From positions 6,803,001-6,867,000 of the forward strand of contig NZ_JACHMI010000001.1 in the NCBI RefSeq assembly GCF_014207985.1: a stretch of DNA of 64,000 bases. Reading direction: 5' to 3'. The DNA comes from Nonomuraea rubra. GTDB taxonomy: Bacteria > Actinomycetota > Actinomycetes > Streptosporangiales > Streptosporangiaceae. The position numbers were made by a program, and so were the translations under genes. Positions within the stretch are counted from its first letter, which is position 1. Each line of letters opens with the position of its first letter. The notes below the pieces were generated by a model. It did no database searches. It saw nothing but the letters and a program-made list of their open reading frames with translations, and was not told the origin of the DNA. Positions 51,281 to 59,442 of the stretch are shown one piece after another.

Positions 51281-51661
51281 ATGGACACTGCGGACGACGT
51301 CATGCCCTTCGTGACGGCGGCGATCGACGCCTACGGCACCGGCGTGCTGGCCAAGACCGGCGAGCTGGCCGCGGACACGGAGGTGGCCCGCGGCTCGCGC
51401 ATCCTGCAGCGGGTCTTCGGGCGGGGAGACGCGCGGGCCCACCGGGTGATCGGCCGGGTGGCCGGCGCCAAACCGGACGACGAGTCCGGCCGGGCCGCGT
51501 TGCGGAGCGCGATCATCGAGGAGTTCCTGGCGGACCCGCTGCTGCGGCGGGAGGTGGCCGCGATGCTCACCCGGGTGCCCTCGACCGGCGACCTGCCGGT
51601 GGCGGTCGCGGGCCACAACAGCGGGGTGATCGTCACCGGTGACGGCAGCCCGGTCGGCTGA
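51281..51661 (+). CDS. Small protein of unknown function with a GHNSGVIVTGDG tail
   Basis: A 126-residue protein with strong AGGAGGG site before ATG 51281. Residues 1-~100 are helical (FVTAAIDAYGTGVLAKTGEL, SAIIEEFLADPLLRREVAAM). The last 20 residues (VAVAGHNSGVIVTGDGSPVG) resemble the Gly/Asn/Asp-rich short motifs found beside NLR, WD40 and peptidase genes in multicellular bacteria. Some of those are proposed amyloid-like signalling motifs. No enzyme motif is seen. It is alone, between the YigZ gene (divergent) and the hydantoinase genes. I do not recognise a named family. Confidence 0.75.
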   Translation: MDTADDVMPFVTAAIDAYGTGVLAKTGELAADTEVARGSRILQRVFGRGDARAHRVIGRVAGAKPDDESGRAALRSAIIEEFLADPLLRREVAAMLTRVPSTGDLPVAVAGHNSGVIVTGDGSPVG

Positions 51662-51746
51662 CCCCCTGCGGGATGCACTGCCGCTCGCCGCGGGATGTGC
51701 GACCCGCACACAGGGACGGGCGCCGGGCCCTCGTACCGTTCACCGC

Positions 51747-53798
51747 ATGAGCTATCGCGTCGCCATGGACATCGGCGGCACCTTCACCGACGTCGTCTGC
51801 TACGACGAGCGGTCGGGTGCCGTCACGGCCTCGAAGGCGCCCACCACTCCGGGCGATCTGGCCGAGGGCGTGTTCGCCGCGCTCGGCCGGGTCGTGGACG
51901 ATCCGGCGGGCATCTCGTTCTTCGTGCACGGCACCACCCAGGGGCTCAACGCGCTGCTGGAGCGCAAGGGCGCCCGGGTGCTGCTGCTGGCGAGCCGGGA
52001 TGGCCGTGACGTCTACCAGATCGCCAGGGGCAACCGGGACCGGATGTTCGACCTGCGTTACCGCAAACCGGAGCCGCTGGTGCCGCGCCAGGACGTCATG
52101 GAGGCCGGCGGCCGGCTCGACTACCGGGGCCGGGAGCTGGAGCCGCTGGACGAGGAGTCGGTGCGGGCGGCTGCGCGGCGGGCGCGGGCCGAGGGGTTCG
52201 ACGCCGTGGCGGTGTGCCTGCTGTTCTCCTACGCCGACCCGGCGCACGAGGTCAGGGCGGGCGAGATCCTGCGGGCCGAGCTGGGCGAGGACGTGCTGGT
52301 GGTGCTCTCGCACGAGGTGGCGCGGGAGTGGCGCGAGTACGAGCGCACGTCGTCGGCCGTGCTGGAGGCGTACACCGGGCCGGTGGTGCGCCGGTACCTG
52401 GCCGGGGTCGAGCGGCGCTTCGCCGAGCGCGGGCTGGGCGTGCCGGTGCACGTGATGCAGTCGTCGGGCGGGCTGGTCAACGCCTCGTACGCGATGCGCC
52501 ACCCGCTGCAGACGCTGCTGTCGGGGCCGGTGGGCGGGACGATGGGCGGGGTGGCCGCGTCCCGGCTGCGGGGACGCGGGCTCGGCGCCGACGGGGCACG
52601 CTCGCGGAACGTGATCTGCGTGGACATGGGCGGCACCTCGTTCGACGTGTCGCTGGTCGTGGACGGGCGCCCGGACGTCAACAGCGAGGCGCGCATCGAG
52701 GGCTACCCGGTGCTGATGCCGATCGTGAACCTGCACACGATCGGCGCCGGCGGCGGCTCCCTCGCCTACGCCGAGGCGGGCGCGCTGCGGGTCGGCCCCG
52801 AGTCGGCCGGCGCGGTGCCGGGGCCCGCCTGCTACGGCAGGGGCGGCGCGCGGCCGACCGTCACCGACGCGAACGTGGTGCTCGGGCGGGTGGATCCGGC
52901 GTGGTTCGCGGGCGGGCTGATGACGCTGGACGTGGAGGCCGCCGGGGTCGCGGTCGCGGAGCTGGCCGGGGAGCTGCGGCTGGATCCGCTGGCGCTGGCC
53001 GAGGGCATCTGCGACGTGGCCAACGCCAAGATGGCGCAGGCGATCCGTACGCTGACCGTGGAGCACGGGGTGGAGCCGCGGGAGTTCGCGCTGCTGGCGT
53101 TCGGGGGCGCGGGGGCGATGCACGCGGCGTTCATCGCGCGCGAGCTGGGGATCTCCGAGGTAGTGGTGCCGCGCTTCCCGGGGGCGTTCTCGGCGTGGGG
53201 GATGCTGGAGGCGGAGGTGCGCAGGGATCTGACGCATCCGTACTTCCGGCCGCAGGACACGCTCGACGGCCCCGACATGTCCGGGAATCTCGTGACCTTG
53301 GAGCGGGAGGCGCTCGACGCGCTCGCCGGGCAGGGCGTCCCGGAGGAGCGGCGGCGGGTGGAGCACGCCGTGGACATGCGCTACGAGGGCCAGGACTACA
53401 CGCTCACCGTCCCGCTGCGCGACGCCGCCGAGCCGGCCGAGCCGGAGTTCCTGGCGGAGATCGCGGCCCGCTACGCCGAGGCGCACACCGCGCGCTACGG
53501 GCACGCCACCCCGGAGGCGCCGGTGGAGTTCGTCACGCTGCGCAGCACCGGGTTCGGCACGTTCCCGCGCACCGCCGCCCCGGCCGTCGCCGCCTCCGGG
53601 CAGGAGCCTCCGGACGTACGGGATGTGATCTTCGACGGCGCGGTGCACCGCACCCCCGTGCTGCGCCGCGCCGGCCTGGACGGCGAGCTGGCCGGGCCCG
53701 CGATCGTGGTGGAGGAGACCGCGACCACGGTCATCCCGCCCGGCTGCCTGGCCACCGTGGACGACAACGGCTTCCTCATCCTGAAAGTGAACACGTGA
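51747..53798 (+). CDS. hyuA: Hydantoinase/oxoprolinase subunit A (HyuA)
   Basis: A 683-residue protein with the ASKHA fold of HyuA/acetone carboxylase-type enzymes. The phosphate-binding DIGGTFTDVV is at residues 9-18. HGTTQGLNALLERKG, the second ATP loop VDMGGTSFDVSLV, and IVNLHTIGAGGGSLAYAEAG are family blocks. With subunit B it uses ATP to open hydantoin, 5-oxoproline or related lactam rings. The 3' end overlaps hyuB as GTGA. No regulator gene is attached, though the DUF917/HyuA-like set lies 6 kb away. Confidence 0.92.
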   Translation: MSYRVAMDIGGTFTDVVCYDERSGAVTASKAPTTPGDLAEGVFAALGRVVDDPAGISFFVHGTTQGLNALLERKGARVLLLASRDGRDVYQIARGNRDRMFDLRYRKPEPLVPRQDVMEAGGRLDYRGRELEPLDEESVRAAARRARAEGFDAVAVCLLFSYADPAHEVRAGEILRAELGEDVLVVLSHEVAREWREYERTSSAVLEAYTGPVVRRYLAGVERRFAERGLGVPVHVMQSSGGLVNASYAMRHPLQTLLSGPVGGTMGGVAASRLRGRGLGADGARSRNVICVDMGGTSFDVSLVVDGRPDVNSEARIEGYPVLMPIVNLHTIGAGGGSLAYAEAGALRVGPESAGAVPGPACYGRGGARPTVTDANVVLGRVDPAWFAGGLMTLDVEAAGVAVAELAGELRLDPLALAEGICDVANAKMAQAIRTLTVEHGVEPREFALLAFGGAGAMHAAFIARELGISEVVVPRFPGAFSAWGMLEAEVRRDLTHPYFRPQDTLDGPDMSGNLVTLEREALDALAGQGVPEERRRVEHAVDMRYEGQDYTLTVPLRDAAEPAEPEFLAEIAARYAEAHTARYGHATPEAPVEFVTLRSTGFGTFPRTAAPAVAASGQEPPDVRDVIFDGAVHRTPVLRRAGLDGELAGPAIVVEETATTVIPPGCLATVDDNGFLILKVNT

Positions 53799-55423
53799 TC
53801 GACCCCGTCACCACCGAGATCATCCGCTGCGCGCTGCTGCAGGCGGCGGAGGACATGAACACCACCCTCATCCGCAGCTCCTACACCCCCGTCATCTACG
53901 AGGCCAAGGACTGCGCGGTCGCGCTGCTCGACCGCGACCACAACGTGCTCGGCCAGTCGTCCGGCCTGCCGATCTTCCTGGGCAACCTGGAGGTGTGCAC
54001 CCGCGAGACCGAGCGCCTGTACGGGCGGGAGGTCTGGCAGGAGGGCGACGTGTGGGTGCTCAACGACTCCTACATCGGCGGCACCCACCTCAACGACGTC
54101 ACCGTCTACGGGCCGATCTTCGCCGGCGGGGAGCTGGCCGGGTTCGCCGCGTCGCGGGCGCACTGGCTGGACGTCGGCTCCAAGGACCCCGGCGGCTCCA
54201 TGGACTCCACCTCGATCTTCCAGGAGGGCCTGCGGCTGGGCCCGGTGAAGGTGTACGCGGGCGGCGAGCCCTGCCGCGACCTGCACGAGGTCATCTCCCG
54301 CAACGTACGCTTCCCGCACGCCACGCTCGGCGACCTGCGGGCCCAGGTGAGCTGCGCGATGACCGGCCAGCGGCGGCTGAAGGAGATCGTCGGCCGGTGG
54401 GGGCTGGAGACGGTGCTGGCGGCCCGCGACGAGATCTTCGCCCAGACCGAGCGCATGGAGCGGGCGGCCATCGCGGCCATCCCCGACGGGGTGTACGAGG
54501 CGTCGGGCTTCCTCGACAACGACGGCATCGACCTGGCCACGCCGCTGCCGGTGAACGTGACGGTCACGGTGTCGGGCGAGAGCGTGCACGTGGACCTGAC
54601 CGACTGCGCCGACCAGGCGCTCGGCCCGGTCAACTGCGGCGCGGCGCAGGCGGTGGCGGCCGTGCGGGTCGGCTACAAGCTGCTGGTCTCCGGCGGCGTG
54701 CCGCTGAACGGGGGCTCGTTCCGGCCGCTGTCGGTGGAGACCAGGCCGGGCTCGATGCTGGCCGCCGAGTCGCCGGCCGCCTGCCAGTACTACTACTCGC
54801 ACCTGGGGCTGCTCATCGACCTCGTGGTCAAGGCCCTGGCGGAGGCGATGCCGGACAAGGCGGCCGCGGCCTCGTACGGGGACTCGATGATCGTGCAGTT
54901 CACCGGGACTGACCCGCGCACCGGCAAGCTGTACGTCTCCCAGGAGGCCACGGTCGGCGGCTGGGGCGCGTGGGAGGGCGGCGACGGCGAGAGCTGCCTG
55001 ATCAACAACGTCAACGGGTCGCTGCGGGACATGCCGATCGAGGTGCTGGAGACGCTGTTCCCGGTCCGCGTCACCCGCTACGAGATCCGCCCGGACACCG
55101 GCGGCGCCGGCCGGTGGCGCGGCGGGAACGGCGTGGTGCGGGAGTACGAGTTCCGCGGCGACACGTCGCTGTCGCTGTGGTTCGAACGGTCGGTCACCCC
55201 CGCGTGGGGGCTGGCGGGCGGCCTCGCGGGCGCTCCCCCGCGCGTCACGCTCAACCCGGGGACCGCCGAGGAGCGGGAGATGCTCAAGGCCAACGCGCTG
55301 CCCGTGCGGGCGGGGGACGTGCTGCGCTGCGAGTCGGGCGGTGGCGGCGGCTACGGGCCGCCCGGCCTGCGCGCACCGGAGGCGACGGCGGCCGACCTCG
55401 CCCAGGGCCTGATCACCCGCTGA
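53795..55423 (+). CDS. hyuB: Hydantoinase/oxoprolinase subunit B (HyuB)
   Basis: A 542-residue protein of the HyuB family with GTG start overlapping hyuA. Blocks: VTTEIIRCALLQAAEDMNTT, FLGNLEVCTRETERL, WVLNDSYIGGTHLNDVTVYG and ASRAHWLDVGSKDPGGSMDS (metal-binding His and Asp residues). The C-terminal part has GRWRGGNGVVREYEF and GGGGGYGPP, as in acetone carboxylase alpha-like subunits. It completes the ATP-dependent ring-opening enzyme with HyuA. Downstream is the broken MFS gene on the other strand. Confidence 0.93.
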   Translation: MIDPVTTEIIRCALLQAAEDMNTTLIRSSYTPVIYEAKDCAVALLDRDHNVLGQSSGLPIFLGNLEVCTRETERLYGREVWQEGDVWVLNDSYIGGTHLNDVTVYGPIFAGGELAGFAASRAHWLDVGSKDPGGSMDSTSIFQEGLRLGPVKVYAGGEPCRDLHEVISRNVRFPHATLGDLRAQVSCAMTGQRRLKEIVGRWGLETVLAARDEIFAQTERMERAAIAAIPDGVYEASGFLDNDGIDLATPLPVNVTVTVSGESVHVDLTDCADQALGPVNCGAAQAVAAVRVGYKLLVSGGVPLNGGSFRPLSVETRPGSMLAAESPAACQYYYSHLGLLIDLVVKALAEAMPDKAAAASYGDSMIVQFTGTDPRTGKLYVSQEATVGGWGAWEGGDGESCLINNVNGSLRDMPIEVLETLFPVRVTRYEIRPDTGGAGRWRGGNGVVREYEFRGDTSLSLWFERSVTPAWGLAGGLAGAPPRVTLNPGTAEEREMLKANALPVRAGDVLRCESGGGGGYGPPGLRAPEATAADLAQGLITR

Positions 55424-55522
55424 CCCCGCCCCGGCCTGCCGCGGCCCCGGTCCATCTCCCGCCATTCCGGGTGCAGGCCGGTCAGCCCGGTGACCAGGGC
55501 GTAGGTGGCGCCGCAGGCCAGC

Positions 55523-56116
55523 CCCCTCCGCCGGCGCACTCCGGCCCAGGCCGCGCGGCAGCGCCCAGGCCACGATCAGCGAGCCCAGCGCGAAGCAGCC
55601 GGCACTCACCCCCAGGCTCGCCATCGGCCCCAGCGCCACGACGATCACGCCCCCGGCCGCGGGGCCCGCCGTCTGGGCCAGCCGTTCGGTGACGCCCATG
55701 AGACCGGTGGCCCGTTCCAGCGGCACCCGCCCGCGCTCGGCCGCCTCCGGAATCATGATCTCCTTGGCCAGGTCGCCAGGCCCGCGGGCCGCGCCGATCA
55801 CCGCGACGAGCGGGACGAGCGCGCCCAGCGGCAGCGCCCCGAGCGCGTGCAGCAGGACGACCGCGCCGGCCGCCGCCGCGCTCACCACGTCGGCGGCCCA
55901 GGAGACGCGCCGCGGCCCCACCCGGTCGAGCATCGGCCCGGCCAGCGCCTTGACCAGCACGTACGGCGCCATCTCGGCGAACGCCACCATCCCCGTGTGC
56001 ACCGCGCTCCCGGTGCTCACGTACACGAACCAGGGCAGCGCGATGGCCGACACCCGCGTCCCTGTCAGCGCGACGGTGATGGCCGCCAGCACCCCTGCCA
56101 AGGACCGCGCTCTCAT
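55523..56116 (-). pseudogene. MFS transporter, N-terminal half only
   Basis: About 198 residues from ATG 56116 form the first six helices of an MFS drug-efflux-type protein (MRARSLAGVLAAITVALTGT, LAGPMLDRVGPRRVSWAADV, ATGLMGVTERLAQTAGPAAG). After GRSAPAEG the homology stops. The frame then runs without a stop into the antisense of hyuB, far past any sensible end. The C-terminal half and the natural stop codon are missing. The start overlaps the ArsR gene stop as ATGA, so an intact ArsR-MFS operon existed once. It may still yield an aberrant protein. Confidence 0.7.
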
Positions 56117-56685
56117 GCCGGTTCCGGCAGGACCTGGGTGATGAGCGAGACCCGCTCCGCGTCCTCGGGAGCCTGCGCGCCGGGCTCGTCCCGCCGGTAT
56201 CGGCCGATCACCTCGCCCAGCTCCTCCCGCAGCCGCCGGCCCTCCTCCGGGGTCAGGCGCAGCGCGTACGAGCTGAGGTCCAGCACGTTGCGCCACTCCT
56301 TCGGCATGGTCGGCATCTCGTTCACCGCCTGCTGGGTGCGCAGGTTGTACAGGGCGGCGATGGACTGCATGTACGCCAGCACCGCCTCCGGCTCGCGCTC
56401 GGCCAGCTCCTCGCCGGTCAGCCGGGTGACGCGGTGCACCGAGCGCCACCACCGCTCCCGCGCGTTGCCGCGCTCGGCGTCCTCCTCGACGAACCCGGCC
56501 GCGCCGAGCCTGCGCAGGTGGTAGCTGGCCGTTCCCGAGTTCACCCCCAGGCGTTCGGCCAGGCGGGTGGCGGTGGACGGGCCGTGCTTGCGGAGCAGGT
56601 CCACGAGCTGCACGCGTACGGGGTGGGCCAGGGCCCGCAGGCCCTTCGCATCGAGGACGACGACGGACTTGTCGGATTCGATCAC
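56113..56685 (-). CDS. ArsR-type winged-helix regulator
   Basis: A 190-residue protein with an ArsR-like winged helix: LRALAHPVRVQLVDLLRKHG, ATRLAERLGVNSGTASYHLR, RLGAAGFVEEDAERGNARER. No metal-binding Cys is in the recognition helix, so an organic effector is more likely. The rest is a helical region (EAVLAYMQSIAALYNLRTQQ). It once led an MFS efflux gene, now broken, through an ATGA overlap. A perfect 16-bp inverted repeat lies 17 nt before the start, certainly its operator. Confidence 0.9.
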   Translation of the reverse strand: MIESDKSVVVLDAKGLRALAHPVRVQLVDLLRKHGPSTATRLAERLGVNSGTASYHLRRLGAAGFVEEDAERGNARERWWRSVHRVTRLTGEELAEREPEAVLAYMQSIAALYNLRTQQAVNEMPTMPKEWRNVLDLSSYALRLTPEEGRRLREELGEVIGRYRRDEPGAQAPEDAERVSLITQVLPEPA

Positions 56686-56701
56686 GTTCTGAGCCTAGAC
56701 C

Positions 56702-56745
56702 GCAAACAGTTCTTCGCAAAGACTTGTTCGCGAAGAACTGTTTGC
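56702..56745. promoter_or_regulatory. ArsR operator: perfect 16-bp inverted repeat
   Basis: Arms gcaaacagttcttcgc and gcgaagaactgtttgc are exact complements, with 12 nt between that repeat part of the half-site (gttcgc). It separates the ArsR gene from the divergent DauR-like gene at 56783 and may control both. Confidence 0.85.
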
Positions 56746-56782
56746 AATCCATCGGATTGGATGAAACGTCCGATCTGGACAT

Positions 56783-57421
56783 ATGATCCGATGCGTGACG
56801 CAGACAGACCCGCGCGTGCGGATGTGGTCGCCGGTGTGCGCGGCGATCGCCAAGCTGCTGGCCCCGCACGCCGAAGTGGTGCTGCACGACACCGCCACCG
56901 ACCGCGTCCTGGCCGTCTGGAACTCCCTGACCAGGCGCGGCACCGGCGACCCGTCGATGCTCGGCGAGCTGGACCGGCTCGACCCCGCCGACGACGGCGT
57001 CCACGGCCCGTACGAGAAACTGCTGCCCGACGGGCGGCGCCTGTCCTCGGTCAGCGCCGTGCTGCGCGACGACGGCGGCGAGCCGTCGGCCGTGCTCTGC
57101 GTGAACCTCGACCGCACCCCGCTCGACCAGGCGGCGGCGCTGCTGGCCGCGTTCGCCGCGCCGACCGCGCCGCGCCCCGAGGCCCTGTTCGAGCAGGACT
57201 GGACGGAGCGGGTGCACCAGGTCGTCGGCGCCTACGTCCGCGAGCACGGGCGCGCCGCCGAGCGCCTGACCCGCGACGACCGCCTCGCCGTGCTGGCCGA
57301 GCTCGACGCGGCCGGGGTGTTCGCGGTCCGCCGCGCCGTCCCCGTCGTCGCGGCCGCGCTGAAGACGTCCCGATCCACCCTGTACGCGCTGCTCGCCGAC
57401 CTCAGAAGGAGCCGACCATGA
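56783..57421 (+). CDS. DauR/YheO-type transcription regulator
   Basis: A 212-residue protein with an N-terminal YheO-like PAS domain (PVCAAIAKLLAPHAEVVLHD, RLSSVSAVLRDDGGEPSAVL, CVNLDRTPLD). The C-terminal HTH (LTRDDRLAVLAELDAAGVFA, VPVVAAALKTSRSTLYALLA) is DauR-like. DauR in Pseudomonas controls D-arginine catabolism, so an amino-acid signal is plausible. ATG 56783 or GTG 56795 is the start. Its stop overlaps the aminotransferase start as ATGA, making that enzyme the obvious target. Confidence 0.88.
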   Translation: MIRCVTQTDPRVRMWSPVCAAIAKLLAPHAEVVLHDTATDRVLAVWNSLTRRGTGDPSMLGELDRLDPADDGVHGPYEKLLPDGRRLSSVSAVLRDDGGEPSAVLCVNLDRTPLDQAAALLAAFAAPTAPRPEALFEQDWTERVHQVVGAYVREHGRAAERLTRDDRLAVLAELDAAGVFAVRRAVPVVAAALKTSRSTLYALLADLRRSRP

Positions 57422-58548
57422 GCCGACTGCCCGACTTCCGGCTGGAGGTCTACTTCTCCCGCTGGGAGTTCACCGCACGGCACCACCTGACCGCCTCCGA
57501 CGCCCAGACCATGACCATGGGCGAGCTGCTCGCCCTCGCCGGCCCCGAGGACCTGCACGCCTGGGAGACGCTCACCCTCGGCTACACCGAGACCTACGGC
57601 GACCCCGAGCTGCGCCAGGCCATCGCGAGCACGTACGAGCGGGCGGGCGCCGACGACGTGATCTGCTTCGCCGGCGCCGAGGAGGCCCTCTACCTCGCCA
57701 TGCAGGTCCTGCTCGGCCCCGGCGACCACGCCGTCGTGATCACCCCCGGCTACCAGGCCGCCGAGACCGTGCCCCTGTCGCTGTGCGAGGTCACCGGCGT
57801 CCCCCTCGCCCCCGGGAGCGGCTGGGCGCTCGACCTCGACGCCGTCGAGGCGGCCATCCGCCCCGAGACCCGCGTGGTGTCCGTCAACTTCCCCAACAAC
57901 CCCACCGGCGCGCTCATCCCCGCCGCCGACCTCGCCCGCCTGGCCGCGATGTGCGAGGAGCGCGGCATCCACCTGTTCAGCGACGAGGTCTACCGCGGGC
58001 TGGAGCTCGACCCCGCCCGCACGCTGCCGCAGGCCGCCGACCTGTCACCCACCGCCCTGTCGCTGAACGTCACCTCCAAGTCGCTCGGCCTGCCCGGCCT
58101 GCGGATCGGCTGGATCGCCTGCCGCGACCGCGAGCTGCGCTCCCGCCTCGAACGCGCCAAGCACTACACCACCATCTGCAACTCCGCGCCCAGCGAGGTG
58201 CTCGCCCGGGTCGCGATCAAGGCCAGGGACCGGATCCTGGAGCGCAACCGCGGCATCATCGCCGCGAACCTGCCCCGCTTCGAGGCGTTCTTCGCCGAGT
58301 TCGGCGACCTGTTCGAGTGGCGGGTGCCCGACGGCGGCTGCGTGGCCTTCCCCCGCTACCTCGGGCGCGACGGCGTCGAGGCGTTCTGCACCGGGCTGGT
58401 CGAGCGGGCCGGCGTGCTGCTGCTGCCCGCGAGCATCTACCGGTCGCAGCTCACGGACACGCCCGCCGACCGGTTCAGGATCGGCGTGGGCCGCGCCGAC
58501 CCCGAGCCCGCACTGAACGCCTTCGCCGCCTACCTGAAGGGGCTATGA
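57418..58548 (+). CDS. PLP-dependent aminotransferase (class I/II)
   Basis: A 376-residue fold-type I aminotransferase. NFPNNPTGALIPAADL gives the cofactor-ring Asn region, HLFSDEVYRGLELDP the Asp and Tyr, and TSKSLGLPGLRIGWIA the PLP-binding Lys. A late RFRIGVGRADPEPALNAF has the substrate-carboxylate Arg. It lies in a two-gene operon with a DauR-like regulator and is probably an amino-acid catabolic transaminase, perhaps for a D- or non-standard amino acid (inference). Its 3' end overlaps the convergent phosphoesterase gene by 6 nt. Confidence 0.92.
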   Translation: MSRLPDFRLEVYFSRWEFTARHHLTASDAQTMTMGELLALAGPEDLHAWETLTLGYTETYGDPELRQAIASTYERAGADDVICFAGAEEALYLAMQVLLGPGDHAVVITPGYQAAETVPLSLCEVTGVPLAPGSGWALDLDAVEAAIRPETRVVSVNFPNNPTGALIPAADLARLAAMCEERGIHLFSDEVYRGLELDPARTLPQAADLSPTALSLNVTSKSLGLPGLRIGWIACRDRELRSRLERAKHYTTICNSAPSEVLARVAIKARDRILERNRGIIAANLPRFEAFFAEFGDLFEWRVPDGGCVAFPRYLGRDGVEAFCTGLVERAGVLLLPASIYRSQLTDTPADRFRIGVGRADPEPALNAFAAYLKGL

Positions 58549-59394
58549 CTGCGGCAGGACGTCGCGCAGCAGGCGGCGGTTACCCGGGCGCGGCTTCCAC
58601 TCCCTCGGGTAACCCAGCGAGACCTCCTCGAAGCGCACCCCGTCGTACCAGGTGACGCGCGGGATGTGCAGGTGACCGTAGATCATGGCGGCCGTGCGGT
58701 GACGGCGGTGCCAGTCGCGCGTGGCCGTGGTGCCGCACCACTGCGCGAACTGCGGATAACGCAGGACGTCCGTCGGCTCGCGCACCAGCGGATAGTGGTT
58801 GACGAACACCAGCGGCACGTCGTCGTCCAGCTCGGCCAGCCGCCTGCTGGTCAGAGCCACGCGGGCGGCACACCAGGCCTCCCGCGTCGGGTACGGGTCG
58901 GGGTGCAGGACGTACTCGTCGGTGCAGACCACGCCCGTGCTGTGGGCGTAGGTCAGGGCGCTCTCCTTGGTGTGGTGGCCCGGCGGCAGGAACGTGTAGT
59001 CGTACAGGAGGAACAGCGGCACGATCCGCACCGGCCCGCCCGCGCCCTCCCACAGCGGATACTCGTCCTCCGGGGTGACGATGCCCAGCTCCCTGCAAGT
59101 CCGCACCAGGTGCTCGTAGCGCGCCACCCCGCGCAGCTCGGGCGGCTCGCCCGGCACGGTCCACAGCTCGTGGTTGCCCGGCACCCACACGACCCGCTCG
59201 AACCGGCTGGCCAGCAGGCTCAGCGCCCACGTGATGCCCTCCAGCCGCTCCCCCACGTCACCCGCCACCAGCAGCCAGTCGCCGGGCGTCACGGGTTTCA
59301 GCTCCGCCACGATGGCCTCGTTCTCCGGATAGCCGACGTGCAGGTCGCTGACGGCCAGCAACCTGCTCGCGCCTGACAGCTCCGCCTCCGCCAA
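58543..59394 (-). CDS. Calcineurin-like metallophosphoesterase
   Basis: A 283-residue protein with all five metal motifs: D17-L-H19 (AVSDLHVGY), VAGDVGE, PGNHELW, VNHYPL and GHLHIPR. The start is TTG 59394 with AAGGAG 7 nt upstream. The two-metal site hydrolyses phosphomono- or diesters. The actinobacterial relatives are often beside a phosphopantetheinyl transferase gene, but none is here, so the role is unknown. Confidence 0.9.
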   Translation of the reverse strand: MAEAELSGASRLLAVSDLHVGYPENEAIVAELKPVTPGDWLLVAGDVGERLEGITWALSLLASRFERVVWVPGNHELWTVPGEPPELRGVARYEHLVRTCRELGIVTPEDEYPLWEGAGGPVRIVPLFLLYDYTFLPPGHHTKESALTYAHSTGVVCTDEYVLHPDPYPTREAWCAARVALTSRRLAELDDDVPLVFVNHYPLVREPTDVLRYPQFAQWCGTTATRDWHRRHRTAAMIYGHLHIPRVTWYDGVRFEEVSLGYPREWKPRPGNRRLLRDVLPQS

Positions 59395-59442
59395 CGGGAT
59401 CTCCTTTCGGGGGGTGCCGTAACGAGCATGCCATGCGGGTTC

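Noticed and set aside
53495..57247. A 1250-codon open frame on the minus strand
   Set aside because: It is mostly antisense to hyuB and the DauR-like gene in a GC-rich frame. Only the 198 residues after 56116 resemble a real (MFS) protein.
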